Position numbers and translations under genes: made by a program
Notes under the pieces: generated by a model
Told to the model about the DNA's origin: nothing
Databases searched by the model: none
What the model saw: only the letters and a program-made list of their open reading frames with translations
Shown: in pieces, positions 25,819 to 35,574 of the stretch
How the letters are laid out: each line of letters begins with the position of its first letter
Numbering within the stretch: position 1 is the stretch's first letter
Source: Achromobacter deleyi
Lineage (GTDB): Bacteria > Pseudomonadota > Gammaproteobacteria > Burkholderiales > Burkholderiaceae_B
Assembly (NCBI RefSeq): GCF_016127315.1
Contig: NZ_CP065997.1
Coordinates: forward strand, 1,426,001 to 1,490,000
Direction: 5' to 3'
DNA length: 64,000 nucleotides

Positions 25819-27504
25819 ATGCTCCCCGAGCAACAAAAACAGCTTATTTCCCTGATCCAGGCCGCGGTTGCGCAGAGCCTGCCCGACGCCCGAGCCACCG
25901 TGCTGCTGGAGCGCCCCAAGGTCGCCGCCCACGGCGACGTCGCCACCAACGTGGCCATGCAGCTGGCCAAGCCGGCCAAGCGCAACCCGCGCGAACTGGC
26001 CCAGGCCATCGTCGAGGCGCTGCTGGCGCAGCCCGGCGCCCGCGATCTGGTGGAAAGCGCTGAAATCGCCGGTCCCGGCTTCATCAACCTGCGCGTCACC
26101 GCCGCCGCCCGCCAGGCCGTCATCACGGCCGTGGCCGAACAGGGCGAGGCCTTCGGCCGCTCGCCCCGCAGCGGCGAGAAGATCCTGGTGGAATTCGTGT
26201 CCGCCAACCCCACCGGCCCGCTGCACGTCGGCCACGCCCGCCAGGCCGCCCTGGGCGACGCCCTGTGCCGCCTGTACGACGCCATCGGCTGGGACGTGAC
26301 CCGCGAGTTCTACTACAACGACGCCGGCAACCAGATCGAGAACCTGGCCATCAGCGTGCAGGCGCGCGCCCGCGGCTTGACGACCGACTCGCCCGAGTGG
26401 CCCGCCGACGGCTACAAGGGCGACTACATCGTCGACATCGCCCGCGACTTCCAGGCCGGCAAGACCCTGCAGGCCTCGGACGGCGAGCCCGTCACCGCCA
26501 CCGGCAACATCGACAGCCTGGACGACATCCGCGCCTTCGCCGTGGCCTACCTGCGCCGCGAGCAAGACCTGGACCTGCAGGCGTTCGGACTGAAGTTCGA
26601 CAACTACTACCTGGAAAGCTCGCTGTACACCTCGGGCCGGGTCGAGGCCACCGTCAAGGCGCTGGTCGCCGGCGGCCATACCTATGAAGAAGGCGGCGCG
26701 CTGTGGCTGCGCACCACCGAACTGGGCACGGGCGACGACAAAGACCGCGTCATGCGCAAGAGCGAGGGCGGCTACACCTATTTCGTGCCGGACGTGGCCT
26801 ACCACAAGGCCAAGTGGGAACGCGGCTTCCACCGCGCCGTGAACATCCAGGGCAGCGACCACCACGGCACCGTGGCGCGCGTGCGCGCCGGCCTGCAGGC
26901 GCTGGAAGAAGGCATCCCCAAGGACTACCCGTCGTACGTGCTGCACAAGATGGTCAAGGTGATGCGCGGCGGCCAGGAGGTCAAGATCTCCAAGCGCGCC
27001 GGCAGCTACGTGACCATGCGCGACCTGATCGACTGGGTCGGCCGCGACGCCGTGCGCTACTTCCTGATCCAGCGCCGCGCCGACACCGAATTCGTGTTCG
27101 ACGTCGACCTGGCGCTGTCCAAGAGCGACGAGAACCCGGTCTATTACATCCAGTACGCCCACGCGCGCATCTGCTCGGTCATCAACAACGCCGCCATGCC
27201 GGCGGCGGACGTGGCCGCGGCCGATACGTCCCTGTTGACCGCCCCGAGCGAATTCGCGCTGATGCAGCGCCTGGCCGAATTCCCCCACGTGGTGGCGCTG
27301 GCCGCCCAGGAACTGGCGCCGCACCACATCGCCTTCTGGCTGCGTGACTGCGCGTCGGACTTCCATGCCTGGTACAACGCCGAACGCGTGCTGGTCGACG
27401 ACACCGCGCTCAAGCTGGCGCGCCTGCGCCTGGCCGCGACCACGCGCCAGGTGCTGGCCAACGGCATGGCGTTGATGGGCGTGTCCGCCCCCGAGCGGAT
27501 GTAA
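25819..27504 (+). CDS. argS: Arginyl-tRNA synthetase
   Basis: Class I aminoacyl-tRNA synthetase that charges tRNA-Arg. N-terminal Add1 domain, then [12 protein letters not shown] with HVGH at residues 136-139 (the HIGH motif), the [11 protein letters not shown] segment in place of KMSKS, and a C-terminal DALR anticodon-binding domain ending [11 protein letters not shown]. 561 residues with the start at 25819 (MLPEQQKQ). The open frame extends to 25528, but that part is low-complexity and not ArgS-like. No strong Shine-Dalgarno. A SPOR-domain gene follows 9 bp later. Confidence 0.97.
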   Translation: MLPEQQKQLISLIQAAVAQSLPDARATVLLERPKVAAHGDVATNVAMQLAKPAKRNPRELAQAIVEALLAQPGARDLVESAEIAGPGFINLRVTAAARQAVITAVAEQGEAFGRSPRSGEKILVEFVSANPTGPLHVGHARQAALGDALCRLYDAIGWDVTREFYYNDAGNQIENLAISVQARARGLTTDSPEWPADGYKGDYIVDIARDFQAGKTLQASDGEPVTATGNIDSLDDIRAFAVAYLRREQDLDLQAFGLKFDNYYLESSLYTSGRVEATVKALVAGGHTYEEGGALWLRTTELGTGDDKDRVMRKSEGGYTYFVPDVAYHKAKWERGFHRAVNIQGSDHHGTVARVRAGLQALEEGIPKDYPSYVLHKMVKVMRGGQEVKISKRAGSYVTMRDLIDWVGRDAVRYFLIQRRADTEFVFDVDLALSKSDENPVYYIQYAHARICSVINNAAMPAADVAAADTSLLTAPSEFALMQRLAEFPHVVALAAQELAPHHIAFWLRDCASDFHAWYNAERVLVDDTALKLARLRLAATTRQVLANGMALMGVSAPERM

Positions 27505-27513
27505 CATCGGTAC

Positions 27514-28245
27514 ATGGCCACCAAGCGCAAACCCACCCGCCGGTCAGGCGAAAGCGGCAGCACCCTGTACGGGGCGCTCGCCGGTCTGCTCCTCGGATTG
27601 ATCGTGGCCGCCGTCGTGGCGTTCTACGTCACCAAGGCGCCCGTGCCCTTCGTCGATCGCGCCACCCGCCAGGGCGACGCCGGCAAGCTGCCCGACCCGC
27701 GCCAGGCGCCGGACCCCAACGCCGGCCTGTATGGCCGCGACGGCGCCGCGGGTTCGTCGCCCACCGGCCCGACCGCCACGGCGCCGGCGCCGCTGCCGGG
27801 CGCCGGCACCGAGCCGTCGCGCAAGCCTGACGACCTGGGCGCGCTGATCGCCACCCTGCCGACCTCCAACAACACCCCCGCCGCCGCGCCGGCCGCGACC
27901 CCGGCGCCCGCGCCGGCCGCCAGCGCGCCGCCCACGCCCATCGCCAAGATGGCGCCGAGCCCGGCGCCCGCGGCCAAGGCGCCGGTCGCCAGCGCCGCCC
28001 CGACGGCGTCGGCCAGTGGCTCGTACTACCTGCAGGCCGGCGCCTTCCGCGGCCAGGACGACGCCGAGTCGCTCAAGGCCCGCATCATCCTGCTGGGCCT
28101 GCCGGTGGCGGTGCAGAAGGCCGAGGTCAACGGCAAGCCGATCAACCGCGTGCGCGTGGGTCCGTTCGCCCGCCTGGACGACATGAACCGCGCCCGTGGC
28201 CGCCTCGGCGAAAACAAGATTGAAACGGCGGTGGTGCGCCAGTAA
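27514..28245 (+). CDS. SPOR-domain membrane protein, FtsN-like
   Basis: Bitopic inner-membrane protein: basic cytoplasmic N terminus (MATKRKPTRR), one transmembrane helix (about residues 18-39), a long Ala/Pro-rich periplasmic linker of about 120 residues, and a C-terminal SPOR domain (about 165-243, YYLQAGAFRGQDDAESLKAR and VRVGPF). SPOR domains bind denuded peptidoglycan at the division septum, so a role in cell division or septal wall remodelling is likely. The architecture matches FtsN and related proteins. It follows argS closely, a common arrangement in betaproteobacteria, with dsbA next. Confidence 0.88.
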   Translation: MATKRKPTRRSGESGSTLYGALAGLLLGLIVAAVVAFYVTKAPVPFVDRATRQGDAGKLPDPRQAPDPNAGLYGRDGAAGSSPTGPTATAPAPLPGAGTEPSRKPDDLGALIATLPTSNNTPAAAPAATPAPAPAASAPPTPIAKMAPSPAPAAKAPVASAAPTASASGSYYLQAGAFRGQDDAESLKARIILLGLPVAVQKAEVNGKPINRVRVGPFARLDDMNRARGRLGENKIETAVVRQ

Positions 28246-28331
28246 CACGGCGCCCCCATCATGGTTTTTGATTGAACTAATCCGGGCCTGGCCCTGTCTG
28301 TAACCTCTTTGTTCAGGAACCTCATCCCATC

Positions 28332-28964
28332 ATGCTGTCCCCCAAGCTCATCCGCATTCTGGCAGCCGCCGCGCTGACCGCCACCGCGTTCTTCAGCCCG
28401 GTCAGCCACGCCCAGGGCGCCCAGGCCTACGTGCCGATCAATCCGCCGCTGCCGTCGGACACCCCGGGCAAGATCGAGGTCCTGGAATTCTTCGCCTACA
28501 CCTGCCCCCACTGCGCCGCCATGGAACCCATGGTCGAGGACTGGGCCAAGACCAAGCCCGACGACGTCGTGCTCAAGCAGGTGCCGATCGCCTTCAACGC
28601 CGGCATGAAGCCGCTGCAACAGCTGTACTACACGCTGCTGGCCCTGGATCGCCCCGACCTGCACGCCAAGGTCTTCACCGCCATCCACGGCGAGCACAAG
28701 CGCCTGATCGACAAGAAGGCCATGGGCGAGTGGGCCGCCGCGCAAGGCGTGGACCGCGCCAAGTTCGATTCGGTGTTCGACTCGTTCAGCGTCCAGACCC
28801 AGGTGCAGCGCGCCAACCAGCTGGCCGAGGCCTACCGCATCGACGGCACGCCGTCGTTCGCCGTGGGCGGCAAGTTCATGACCTCGCCGGTCATGGCGGG
28901 CAACAGCTATGAAGGCGCCATCAAGGAAGTGAACCAGCTGATCCCGATGGCCCGCGGCAAGTAA
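28332..28964 (+). CDS. dsbA: Thiol:disulfide interchange protein DsbA
   Basis: Periplasmic oxidant that introduces disulphide bonds into exported proteins. Signal peptide about residues 1-27 (VSHA end), thioredoxin fold with the active site C58-P-H-C61 (TCPHC) and the cis-proline loop GTPS near residue 176; 210 residues. AGGAA precedes the ATG. It lies 86 bp after the SPOR gene and is followed by its own terminator. Confidence 0.96.
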   Translation: MLSPKLIRILAAAALTATAFFSPVSHAQGAQAYVPINPPLPSDTPGKIEVLEFFAYTCPHCAAMEPMVEDWAKTKPDDVVLKQVPIAFNAGMKPLQQLYYTLLALDRPDLHAKVFTAIHGEHKRLIDKKAMGEWAAAQGVDRAKFDSVFDSFSVQTQVQRANQLAEAYRIDGTPSFAVGGKFMTSPVMAGNSYEGAIKEVNQLIPMARGK

Positions 28965-28988
28965 TCCCGCGCAACGCCTGATATCGAG

Positions 28989-29019
28989 ACGCCCCGAGCC
29001 GCCAGGCCGGGGCGTTTTT
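28989..29019 (+). terminator. Rho-independent terminator after dsbA
   Basis: Stem CGCCCCG (28990-28996) with CGGGGCG (29008-29014) followed by TTTTT, 25 bp after the dsbA stop. Confidence 0.85.
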
Positions 29020-29125
29020 CATGGGGTCATCCCCAAGACCCGCCCCCACGGCAAAGCGCCCGGCGCGGGCTACACTTCCTTCCACAATAATTCGCCGCCA
29101 TGCGCGGCTCACAAGGGTGGAAGAC

Positions 29126-30337
29126 ATGAGACAGCAATTCCTGCGCCGCGCGGCGCTGGGCGCATGCCTGGCGCTGGCCGGCATGACCGCGCACGCCAAT
29201 GACGCCGACGGCGTCAAGATCGGCGTCCTGACCGACATGGCGGGCGTCACCGCCGACGCCACCGGGCGCGGCTCGGTCGAGGCGGCCCGCCTGGCGATCG
29301 AGGAACTCGGCGGCAGCGTGCTCGGCAAGCCGGTGTCGCTGGTGTCCGGCGACCACCAGCACCGGCCCGACATCGGCAGCAGCATGGTGCGCAAGTGGTA
29401 CGACACCGACGGCGTCGACGTGGTGGTGGACGTGCCCAATTCGTCGGTGGCGCTGGCGGTGCAGGGCATCGCGCGCGAAAAGAAAAAACTGGTGCTGTTC
29501 TCCAGCCCCGGCACCACCGCGCTGACGCAGGCGCAATGCTCGCCCTATGGCGTGCAGTGGACCTACACCACCTACGCGCTGTCGCGCGGCACGGCCACCG
29601 CCGTGGTCAAGGAAGGCAACAAGCGCTGGTTCATCCTGGCGTCCGACTACGCCTTCGGCAAGCAGCTGGCCGCCGATACCGAGACCGTGGTCAAGGCCAA
29701 TGGCGGCGAGGTCGTGGGCACGGTGTTCCATCCGCTCAACGCCTCGGACTTCGCCTCGTTCCTGCTGCAGGCGCAGGCCTCCAAGGCGCAGATCATCGCC
29801 GTCGCCAATGCCGGCGGCGACACCATCTCGGCGATCAAGCAGGCGGCCGAATTCGGCATCTCCAGCGGCGGCCAGAAGCTGGCGGCGATGCTGTTGCTGC
29901 TGACCGACGTGCACAGCCTGGGCCTGCAGGCCGCGCAGCACACCTACCTGACGGTGCCGTCCTATTGGGACATGAACGACGGCACCCGCGCCTTCAGCAA
30001 GAAGTTCGAGGCCCGCCTGGGCCGCCCGCCCACCTTCCTGCAGGCCGGCGTCTACAGCTCGGTGCGCCATTACCTGCGCGCGGTGCAGGCGGCCGGCACG
30101 ACCGATTCAGACGCGGTGATGGCGAAGATGAAGTCGATGCCGATCGACGACCCCTTCAGCCTGAACGCGCACATCCGCGAGGACGGCCTGGTGGTGCGCG
30201 ACATGATGCTGGCGCAAGTGAAATCGCCCGACCAGTCCAAGGCGCCCTGGGACTACTACAACATCGTGCGCACCATTCCCGGCGACTCGCTCGCCTGGCC
30301 CCTGTCGGAAAGCCAATGTCCGCTGGTCAAGAAGTAG
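29126..30337 (+). CDS. ABC-type branched-chain amino-acid-like substrate-binding protein
   Basis: Periplasmic binding protein of the LivJ/LivK type (type I fold). Signal peptide about residues 1-24 (MTAHA end), then the family opening VKIGVLTDMAGVTADATGRG. 403 residues. GGTGGAAG precedes the ATG at 29126. No Liv permease or ATPase genes are nearby, so it is an orphan receptor that must use a transporter encoded elsewhere. The downstream esterase gene overlaps its last 22 bp, so the two are coupled. The ligand may be an ester or the carboxylate released by that enzyme; this is inference. Confidence 0.9.
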   Translation: MRQQFLRRAALGACLALAGMTAHANDADGVKIGVLTDMAGVTADATGRGSVEAARLAIEELGGSVLGKPVSLVSGDHQHRPDIGSSMVRKWYDTDGVDVVVDVPNSSVALAVQGIAREKKKLVLFSSPGTTALTQAQCSPYGVQWTYTTYALSRGTATAVVKEGNKRWFILASDYAFGKQLAADTETVVKANGGEVVGTVFHPLNASDFASFLLQAQASKAQIIAVANAGGDTISAIKQAAEFGISSGGQKLAAMLLLLTDVHSLGLQAAQHTYLTVPSYWDMNDGTRAFSKKFEARLGRPPTFLQAGVYSSVRHYLRAVQAAGTTDSDAVMAKMKSMPIDDPFSLNAHIREDGLVVRDMMLAQVKSPDQSKAPWDYYNIVRTIPGDSLAWPLSESQCPLVKK

Positions 30338-31290
30338 GCCCCCTGGAAGTAGCCCCCCTGGCGCTGGCCGATTTCGGCAGCTTCTACGCGGGCGGGCGGC
30401 AGGCGCGCATCAGCGGCCGCCCGGTGCGCGAGATCGCCTTCACCAAGACCGCCTCGCTGTCGTACGACCCCAACGGGCTGTATCACGTCGAACAGGCCTA
30501 CGTGCAGTTCTTCATTCCGGCCGAGCGCCGCCATCCGCTGCCGCTGGCGCTGCTGCATGGCGGCGGCATGACCGGCGCCATGTGGGAACAGACGCCGGAC
30601 GGGCGGCGCGGCTGGCTGCAGCACTTCGTGCGGCAGGGACACGCGGTCTATGTGGTCGACAACGTCGAGCGCGGCCGCGCCGGCTGGACGCCGTTCGAGG
30701 AAGTCTGGCCGGATGCCCCCATCGTGCGCAACGCCGAGGAAAGCTGGTCGCTGTTCCGTCTCGGCCGCGCCGAGGATTACGCGCGGCGCCGGGCCTTCGA
30801 CGGCCAGCGCTTTCCGCTGGCGGCCTTCGACGACTTCATCCGCCACGCGGTGCCGCGCTGGCTGGGCAACAACGATGCGGCGCTGGCGGGCTTGTGCGCC
30901 GCGCTGGAACGCATCGGCCCGTGCCTGGTGCTGGCGCACAGCCATGGCGGCGAAGTGGCCTACCGCGCGCTGCAGGCGCGTCCGGACCTGGTGCGCGGCG
31001 TTATCGGCATCGAGCCGTCGGGCTTCTCGCAGCAAGTGGACCCGGCCGCGGTGACGGACAAGCCCTTCCTGTTCGTCTATGGCGATTATCTCGACGCCAC
31101 GCCGCTATGGGCCAAGCTGGATGCGGCCGGGCAGGCCTACGCTGACCGCCTGGCGGCGCAGGGCGGCCGCGTGACCCGCTGGCGCCTGGCCGACATGGGC
31201 ATCCGCGGCAATTCGCACCTGCCGATGATGGACGACAACAGCGACGACATCGCCGCGCGCATCGGCGCGTGGATCCGCGCCAACGCCTGA
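30316..31290 (+). CDS. Alpha/beta-hydrolase (esterase-like)
   Basis: Cytoplasmic hydrolase of the alpha/beta fold, 324 residues. The oxyanion region LLHGGGMTG (about residue 78), nucleophile elbow AHSHGG (about 211, G/A-x-S-x-G type) and a late catalytic His in GNSHLPMMD are all present. The start at 30316 lies inside the upstream binding-protein gene (22-bp overlap), so translation is coupled. No signal peptide. The substrate is unknown; the coupled binding protein suggests a transported ester or amide. Confidence 0.82.
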   Translation: MSAGQEVGPLEVAPLALADFGSFYAGGRQARISGRPVREIAFTKTASLSYDPNGLYHVEQAYVQFFIPAERRHPLPLALLHGGGMTGAMWEQTPDGRRGWLQHFVRQGHAVYVVDNVERGRAGWTPFEEVWPDAPIVRNAEESWSLFRLGRAEDYARRRAFDGQRFPLAAFDDFIRHAVPRWLGNNDAALAGLCAALERIGPCLVLAHSHGGEVAYRALQARPDLVRGVIGIEPSGFSQQVDPAAVTDKPFLFVYGDYLDATPLWAKLDAAGQAYADRLAAQGGRVTRWRLADMGIRGNSHLPMMDDNSDDIAARIGAWIRANA

Positions 31291-31306
31291 GGCGGCCTGA
31301 CAGGCG

Positions 31307-31328
31307 GCCGGCCCTTGCCAGGGCCGGC
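31307..31328. terminator. Hairpin between convergent esterase and metC-like genes
   Basis: GCCGGCCC (31307-31314) pairs perfectly with GGGCCGGC (31321-31328) around a 6-base loop. No T-run on either side, so termination is likely but weaker than at other sites. Confidence 0.5.
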
Positions 31329-31353
31329 GTTCCCTCGGGTTGGCCGCCCCGCG

Positions 31354-32547
31354 TCAGCCCTTGACGGCAGCGGCCTTTTCCAGCGCCTGGGTCAGGTCGG
31401 CAATGATGTCCTGCGGCGACTCCAGGCCGATGTGCAGGCGCACCAGTGCGTTCTGGCCCTCGCCCCAATAGCGGTGGTGCGACAGGTCCCTGGGCGACAC
31501 CAGCTGCACCAGGCTTTCGTAGCCGCCCCACGAGAAGCCGATGCCGAACAGTTCCAGCTCGTCCACGAACACGCGCGCGGCGGCCGGCGACAGGCGCAGT
31601 TCGACCGACAGCATGCCGTTGGAGCCGGTGCAGTCGCGCTGCCACAGCGCATGGCCCGGATCCTGCGGCCAGGCGGGGTGGAACAGGCGCACGGTCTCGG
31701 CACGGCCCTTGAAGAATTCGCACACTTGCAGCGCGTGGCGGGCGTGTTGCGCCATGCGGATCGGCATGGTGCGCACGCCGCGCAGCGCCAGCCAGGCATC
31801 GTCGGCGCTGATGGAATAACCCATCGCGTACTGGGTGCGGTTCAGTTTCCTGGCGATGGCTTCGTCATTGGTGACCACCGCGCCCAACATCAGGTCGGAA
31901 TGGCCGCCCACGTACTTGGTGCCGGCGATCACCGACACCTGCGCGCCCAGCGTCAGCGGCCGATAGATGTAGCCCGAGCCCCAGGTGTTGTCGGTGGCCA
32001 GCACCAGGCCGTGGCGTTGCGCGATGGCGGCCATGGCGCCCATGTCCAGCATCTCGAACAGCAGCGAGCCGGGCGATTCCACGTACAGCAGCCTGGTGTT
32101 GGGCTGCACCAGCGCGTCCAGGTCCTCGCCGGCGGCGAAGTAGGTGATCGAGATGTTCATGCGCTTGAGCACGGCATCGTCGAGCTCGCGCATCGGGCCG
32201 TAGACGCAATCGGAGATCAGGGCGTGGTCGCCGGCCGAGCACAGCGCCAGCATCACCATCGTCATGGCCGACAGGCCGGACGGCGCCAGGTAGGCATGGG
32301 TGCCGCCCTCGAGCTGCGCGAAGACCTGCTCCAGCGCCGCGTGCGTGTCCATGCCCATGCGGCCATAGGTGGTGGCGCGGCCACCGGCCGCCTTGGTGCG
32401 CTGGGCTTTTTCCAGCGCCGCCAGGTTCTCGAAGCGCACCGTGCTGGCCCGCATCGGCGGCAGCGGCACCGGCGCCGTGCCCGTCTCGGGGTTGAACGGG
32501 GCGGTGCCCGCGTGCTGCAAAACCGTATCGATGTGTTTGGTAGCCAT
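31354..32547 (-). CDS. metC: Cystathionine beta-lyase-like PLP enzyme
   Basis: PLP-dependent enzyme of the Cys/Met metabolism family, probably cleaving cystathionine to homocysteine, pyruvate and ammonia. The Schiff-base lysine is K211 in VIAGTKYVGGHSD. The substrate-binding TYGRMGMDTHAALE (about residues 60-73) and SDCVYGPMR are typical of MetC. 397 residues. Start 32547. The open frame continues upstream, but MATKHIDT is the expected N terminus. Cystathionine gamma-lyase or a related sulphur lyase is the alternative. It lies 83 bp from the nitroreductase gene on the same strand. Confidence 0.88.
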   Translation of the reverse strand: MATKHIDTVLQHAGTAPFNPETGTAPVPLPPMRASTVRFENLAALEKAQRTKAAGGRATTYGRMGMDTHAALEQVFAQLEGGTHAYLAPSGLSAMTMVMLALCSAGDHALISDCVYGPMRELDDAVLKRMNISITYFAAGEDLDALVQPNTRLLYVESPGSLLFEMLDMGAMAAIAQRHGLVLATDNTWGSGYIYRPLTLGAQVSVIAGTKYVGGHSDLMLGAVVTNDEAIARKLNRTQYAMGYSISADDAWLALRGVRTMPIRMAQHARHALQVCEFFKGRAETVRLFHPAWPQDPGHALWQRDCTGSNGMLSVELRLSPAAARVFVDELELFGIGFSWGGYESLVQLVSPRDLSHHRYWGEGQNALVRLHIGLESPQDIIADLTQALEKAAAVKG

Positions 32548-32630
32548 CTTCAAGAGGGAGTGCTTGCGTATTGTCGGGAATCCGAACCCTAGCAGGAACG
32601 CGCCGGAATGTCGCGCCCCCGGGCGCGGTG

Positions 32631-33329
32631 TCAGTCGATCCAGCGCACCGCCGCATCCAAGTCGGCGCGGCTGGTGCGATAACTGTTGGCCGGATGCGCG
32701 GCATCCGCGTAGCCGAACGAGATCGCGCAGACCACGCGGCGGTCGGCATCGATGCCCAGGATCTCGCGCAGCACCTCGGGATACATCGCCAGCGAGGCCT
32801 GGGCCACCGTGGCCACGCCGTTGGCCTGCGCCGCCAGCAGGAAATTGGCGACATAGCCGCCGCAGTCGATGGCGCCGTATTCGCCCAGCGCCTCGTCGGT
32901 GGTGATGACGGCCACGTGCGGCGCGTCGAACAGCTGGAAGTTGCGCAGCTCCTGGCGGCGGTAGGCCTCGCGGTCGCCGCGCGCCACGCCCACCGCGCCG
33001 TACAACTGGAAGCCGGACTCCCGGCGCCGCGCCAGGTAGTCGCCCTGGTACTCGCGCGGGAACGGAAAATCGGGCGTGAAGCCGGATTGCCCGGCGCGTG
33101 CCACCAGGGCCTGGCTCAGGCGCCGCGCGCCGTCGCCCGAGGCCACCGTCACCTGCCACGGCTGGCAGTTGCACCACGACGCCGTGCGCTGCGCCAGCGT
33201 CAGGATGCGTTCGATGGTGGCGCGCGGCACCGGCTCGGGCAGGAAGGCGCGGCAGCTGTGGCGGGTACGCAGCCAGTCTTCGAGCGCGGCATCGGGACGC
33301 GCGGCGGGCGCTTGCGGTACGGCGGGCAT
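32631..33329 (-). CDS. Nitroreductase family protein
   Basis: FMN-dependent oxidoreductase of the nitroreductase fold, 232 residues. RHSCRAFLPEPVPRATIERI (about residues 21-40) is the family FMN-binding start, with NCQPW following and GATVAQAS-like VATVAQASLAMYPEVLREI in the C-terminal half. The natural substrate (nitroaromatic, quinone or other) cannot be told. AAGGAGACACC gives an excellent ribosome site for 33329. Transcribed toward metC, possibly as one unit; divergent from the LysE gene. Confidence 0.88.
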   Translation of the reverse strand: MPAVPQAPAARPDAALEDWLRTRHSCRAFLPEPVPRATIERILTLAQRTASWCNCQPWQVTVASGDGARRLSQALVARAGQSGFTPDFPFPREYQGDYLARRRESGFQLYGAVGVARGDREAYRRQELRNFQLFDAPHVAVITTDEALGEYGAIDCGGYVANFLLAAQANGVATVAQASLAMYPEVLREILGIDADRRVVCAISFGYADAAHPANSYRTSRADLDAAVRWID

Positions 33330-33406
33330 GGTGTCTCCTTGGTTTCCTCGTATGATGCCACTTGATTGCCGGCGCGCAAGGCGCCGCCCGACCCTGGCGA
33401 GACCCC

Positions 33407-34033
33407 ATGCTGCCCCTCGATTCCCTGATCGCATTCTTCGGCATTGCCGTATTGCTGGCCTTGACGCCCGGGCCCGACAACCTGTTCGTGCTGATGCAGT
33501 CGGCCATCTGGGGCCGCAAGGCCGGGCTGTTCGTGGTGCTGGGACTGTGCACCGGGCTGCTGGGCCACACCGCCGCGGTGGCGCTGGGGCTGGCCGCCGT
33601 GTTCGCCGCTTCGCCGGTGGCCTTCACGGTGCTGAAGCTGGCGGGCGCGGCCTATCTGGCGTACCTGGCCTGGCAGATCCTGCGGGCGCCGGTGCATGCC
33701 GAGGACGGCGAAAGGCCAGCGCCGATGAAGACGTCCGCGCTGTATCGCCGCGGCATCGTCATGAACCTGACTAATCCCAAGGTGCTGCTGTTCTTCTTCG
33801 CCTTCCTGCCGCAGTTCACCTCGCCCAAGCTGGGTTCGGTGGGCTGGCAGACGGTACAGCTGGGCGCGGTGTTCATGCTGGCCACGCTGCTGGTGTTCGG
33901 CGCCATCGCCTTCTTCTCGGGCGCGTTCGGCGAACTGCTGCAGCGCTCGGTCACGGCCAAGCGCTGGCTCAACCGCGTCGCGGCGCTGGTGTTCGTGGGG
34001 CTGGCCGTGCGGCTGGCGACGGCCACGCGCTAG
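33407..34033 (+). CDS. LysE/RhtB family exporter (second)
   Basis: Inner-membrane amino-acid exporter family protein of 208 residues. The hallmark LALTPGPDNLFVLMQS is at residues 13-28, the mid-protein NLTNPKVLLFF near residue 121, and about six hydrophobic segments are visible. The ATG at 33407 places the motif at the standard position; an earlier in-frame ATG at 33362 would add a non-hydrophobic leader. Only distantly similar to the exporter at 1022. It converges on the metallo-beta-lactamase-fold gene with a 9-bp gap. Confidence 0.88.
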   Translation: MLPLDSLIAFFGIAVLLALTPGPDNLFVLMQSAIWGRKAGLFVVLGLCTGLLGHTAAVALGLAAVFAASPVAFTVLKLAGAAYLAYLAWQILRAPVHAEDGERPAPMKTSALYRRGIVMNLTNPKVLLFFFAFLPQFTSPKLGSVGWQTVQLGAVFMLATLLVFGAIAFFSGAFGELLQRSVTAKRWLNRVAALVFVGLAVRLATATR

Positions 34034-34042
34034 CGAGCGGCG

Positions 34043-35110
34043 TCAGGCCGCCTTGAAGCGGACGATGCCGTCCGCGCCCGTGGCGCGCGTCAACTTGCCT
34101 TCGAAATACAGCGCATGCAGGTGCGCCAGCGCCTCGCCCATGGCGAAGGTCAGCTGGTGCAGGTCGAGCTTGCGCTTGAACAGCACCGGCACGATGTCCG
34201 AGGTCGATTGCGGCCCGGCGGTACAGGCCTCCAGTACTTCGGCCAGGCGGTCGCGGTGGTGCTCGTGCTGCTGCGCGATGCGTTCGTGCAGGCCCTTGAA
34301 CGGCCGGCCATGCGACGGCAGCACCAGCGTGTCGCGCGGCACGTCGGCATAACCGTCGAGCGAGCGCAGGTACAGCGGCAGCGGATTGGCGTCGGGCTCG
34401 TAGTCGAACACGCTGACATTGGTGGAGATGCGCGGCAGCACCATGTCGCCGGAGATCAGCACGCCCAGGTCGGGCGAATGCAGCGAAGCGTGCTCGGGCG
34501 CGTGGCCGTAGCCGACGATGACGCGCCAGTCGCGCGCGCCGATGCGCACGCCGTCGCCATGCATGATGCGGGTGTAGCGCGCGGGTACGGCCGGCACCAG
34601 GTTGGGGAAGTAGTTGGCGCGCTGGCGGATCTGTTCCTGCGCGTCCGGGTCGGTCAGGCCGTGGCGGGCGAAGTGGTCGACCGCCGACTGGCCGCCGGGA
34701 CCGGCGCCGGCGTCATTGCGGCGCGAAGACCACAGCGACGCGACCATGAAGTCGGTCATGGTCATCCACAACCGCGCATCCCAGCGTTCGCACAGCCAGT
34801 AGGCCAGGCCGATATGGTCGGGGTGCATGTGGGTGACGATCACGCGCAGCACCGGCAGGCCTTCCAGTTCGTTCTCGAATACCTGCTCCCACAGCGCCTT
34901 GACCTCGTCGCGCGAGATGCCACAGTCGACGATGGTCCAGCCGTCGCGGCCGTCGATGCGATCACGCAGCAGCCAGAGATTGATATGATCCAGCGCGAAC
35001 GGCAGCGGCATGCGGATCCATTTGACGCCCTCGGCCACCTGGTGGGCCCGGCCGGCTTCGGGCTGAAAATCGGCCCAGGGATACTGCAGCTTCTGTTCGT
35101 TGGGGTTCAT
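34043..35110 (-). CDS. Metallo-beta-lactamase-fold hydrolase, probable LiuR target
   Basis: MBL-fold hydrolase of 355 residues with the metal motif THMHPDH (H94, H96, D98, H99), a later GHAPEHAS and a C-terminal winged-helix-like extension (KLDLHQLTFAMGEALAHLHAL), as in the LACTB2-like/glyoxalase II-like group. The substrate is unknown; thioester hydrolysis would fit the setting. It is divergent from the MerR-type regulator, and the shared 73-bp interval contains the regulator's box, so it probably belongs to the leucine/isovalerate regulon. Start 35110 (MNPNEQ) is the first plausible ATG. Confidence 0.85.
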   Translation of the reverse strand: MNPNEQKLQYPWADFQPEAGRAHQVAEGVKWIRMPLPFALDHINLWLLRDRIDGRDGWTIVDCGISRDEVKALWEQVFENELEGLPVLRVIVTHMHPDHIGLAYWLCERWDARLWMTMTDFMVASLWSSRRNDAGAGPGGQSAVDHFARHGLTDPDAQEQIRQRANYFPNLVPAVPARYTRIMHGDGVRIGARDWRVIVGYGHAPEHASLHSPDLGVLISGDMVLPRISTNVSVFDYEPDANPLPLYLRSLDGYADVPRDTLVLPSHGRPFKGLHERIAQQHEHHRDRLAEVLEACTAGPQSTSDIVPVLFKRKLDLHQLTFAMGEALAHLHALYFEGKLTRATGADGIVRFKAA

Positions 35111-35153
35111 TGCCTCGCTCTCCACGCTTGACGATCGCGTCAAGTCATCATAA

Positions 35154-35170
35154 TTTACGTTTACGTAAAC
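35154..35170. promoter_or_regulatory. LiuR-type operator in the regulator/MBL promoter
   Basis: TTTACGTTTACGTAAAC contains a perfect 12-bp palindrome GTTTACGTAAAC (35159-35170). The same core recurs at 38334-38353 before isovaleryl-CoA dehydrogenase. It lies 14 bp before the regulator gene and 44 bp before the divergent hydrolase gene. Confidence 0.75.
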
Positions 35171-35183
35171 TGCCACACGTCGC

Positions 35184-35567
35184 ATGTCCCCGTCAACCTG
35201 GACCATCTCCGAGCTCGCCCGCGAGTTCGACGTCACGCCCCGCACGATCCGCTTCTATGAAGACCAGGGGATCGTCAGCCCGGCGCGCGAGGGCCGCAAC
35301 CGCATCTTCGGGCCGCGCGACCGCACGCGCCTGAAGCTGGCCCTGCGCGGCAAGCGCCTGGGCCTGCAGCTGTCGGAGATCCTGACGCTGATCGACATGT
35401 ACGACGGCCCCGGCGACACCGAGGTGCAGTTGCGCCAGTACCTGGCGGTGCTGGCCCAGCACCGCGCCACGCTGGAACAGCAGCGCCGCGACATCGAGGA
35501 TACGCTGCAGGAGATCGCGATACAGGAACGCCAGTGCCACGATCTGCTGGCGCAGCAGCGGGCCTGA
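35184..35567 (+). CDS. liuR: MerR family regulator, LiuR-like
   Basis: Transcription factor of 127 residues with a MerR winged helix at the N terminus ([20 protein letters not shown], residues 6-25, then [21 protein letters not shown]) and a dimerising coiled coil at the C terminus; no metal-binding cysteines. The LiuR group controls branched-chain amino-acid/isovalerate degradation in proteobacteria. The assignment is supported by the identical palindromic boxes before this gene and before liuA 3.2 kb away. It is followed 7 bp later by ynfA. Confidence 0.85.
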   Translation: MSPSTWTISELAREFDVTPRTIRFYEDQGIVSPAREGRNRIFGPRDRTRLKLALRGKRLGLQLSEILTLIDMYDGPGDTEVQLRQYLAVLAQHRATLEQQRRDIEDTLQEIAIQERQCHDLLAQQRA

Positions 35568-35574
35568 CCGAACC

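Noticed and set aside
25637..25855. Pro/Ala-rich small frame before argS with an AGGAG-GTG start
   Set aside because: Overlaps the argS start in another frame and has the composition of translated GC-rich spacer.
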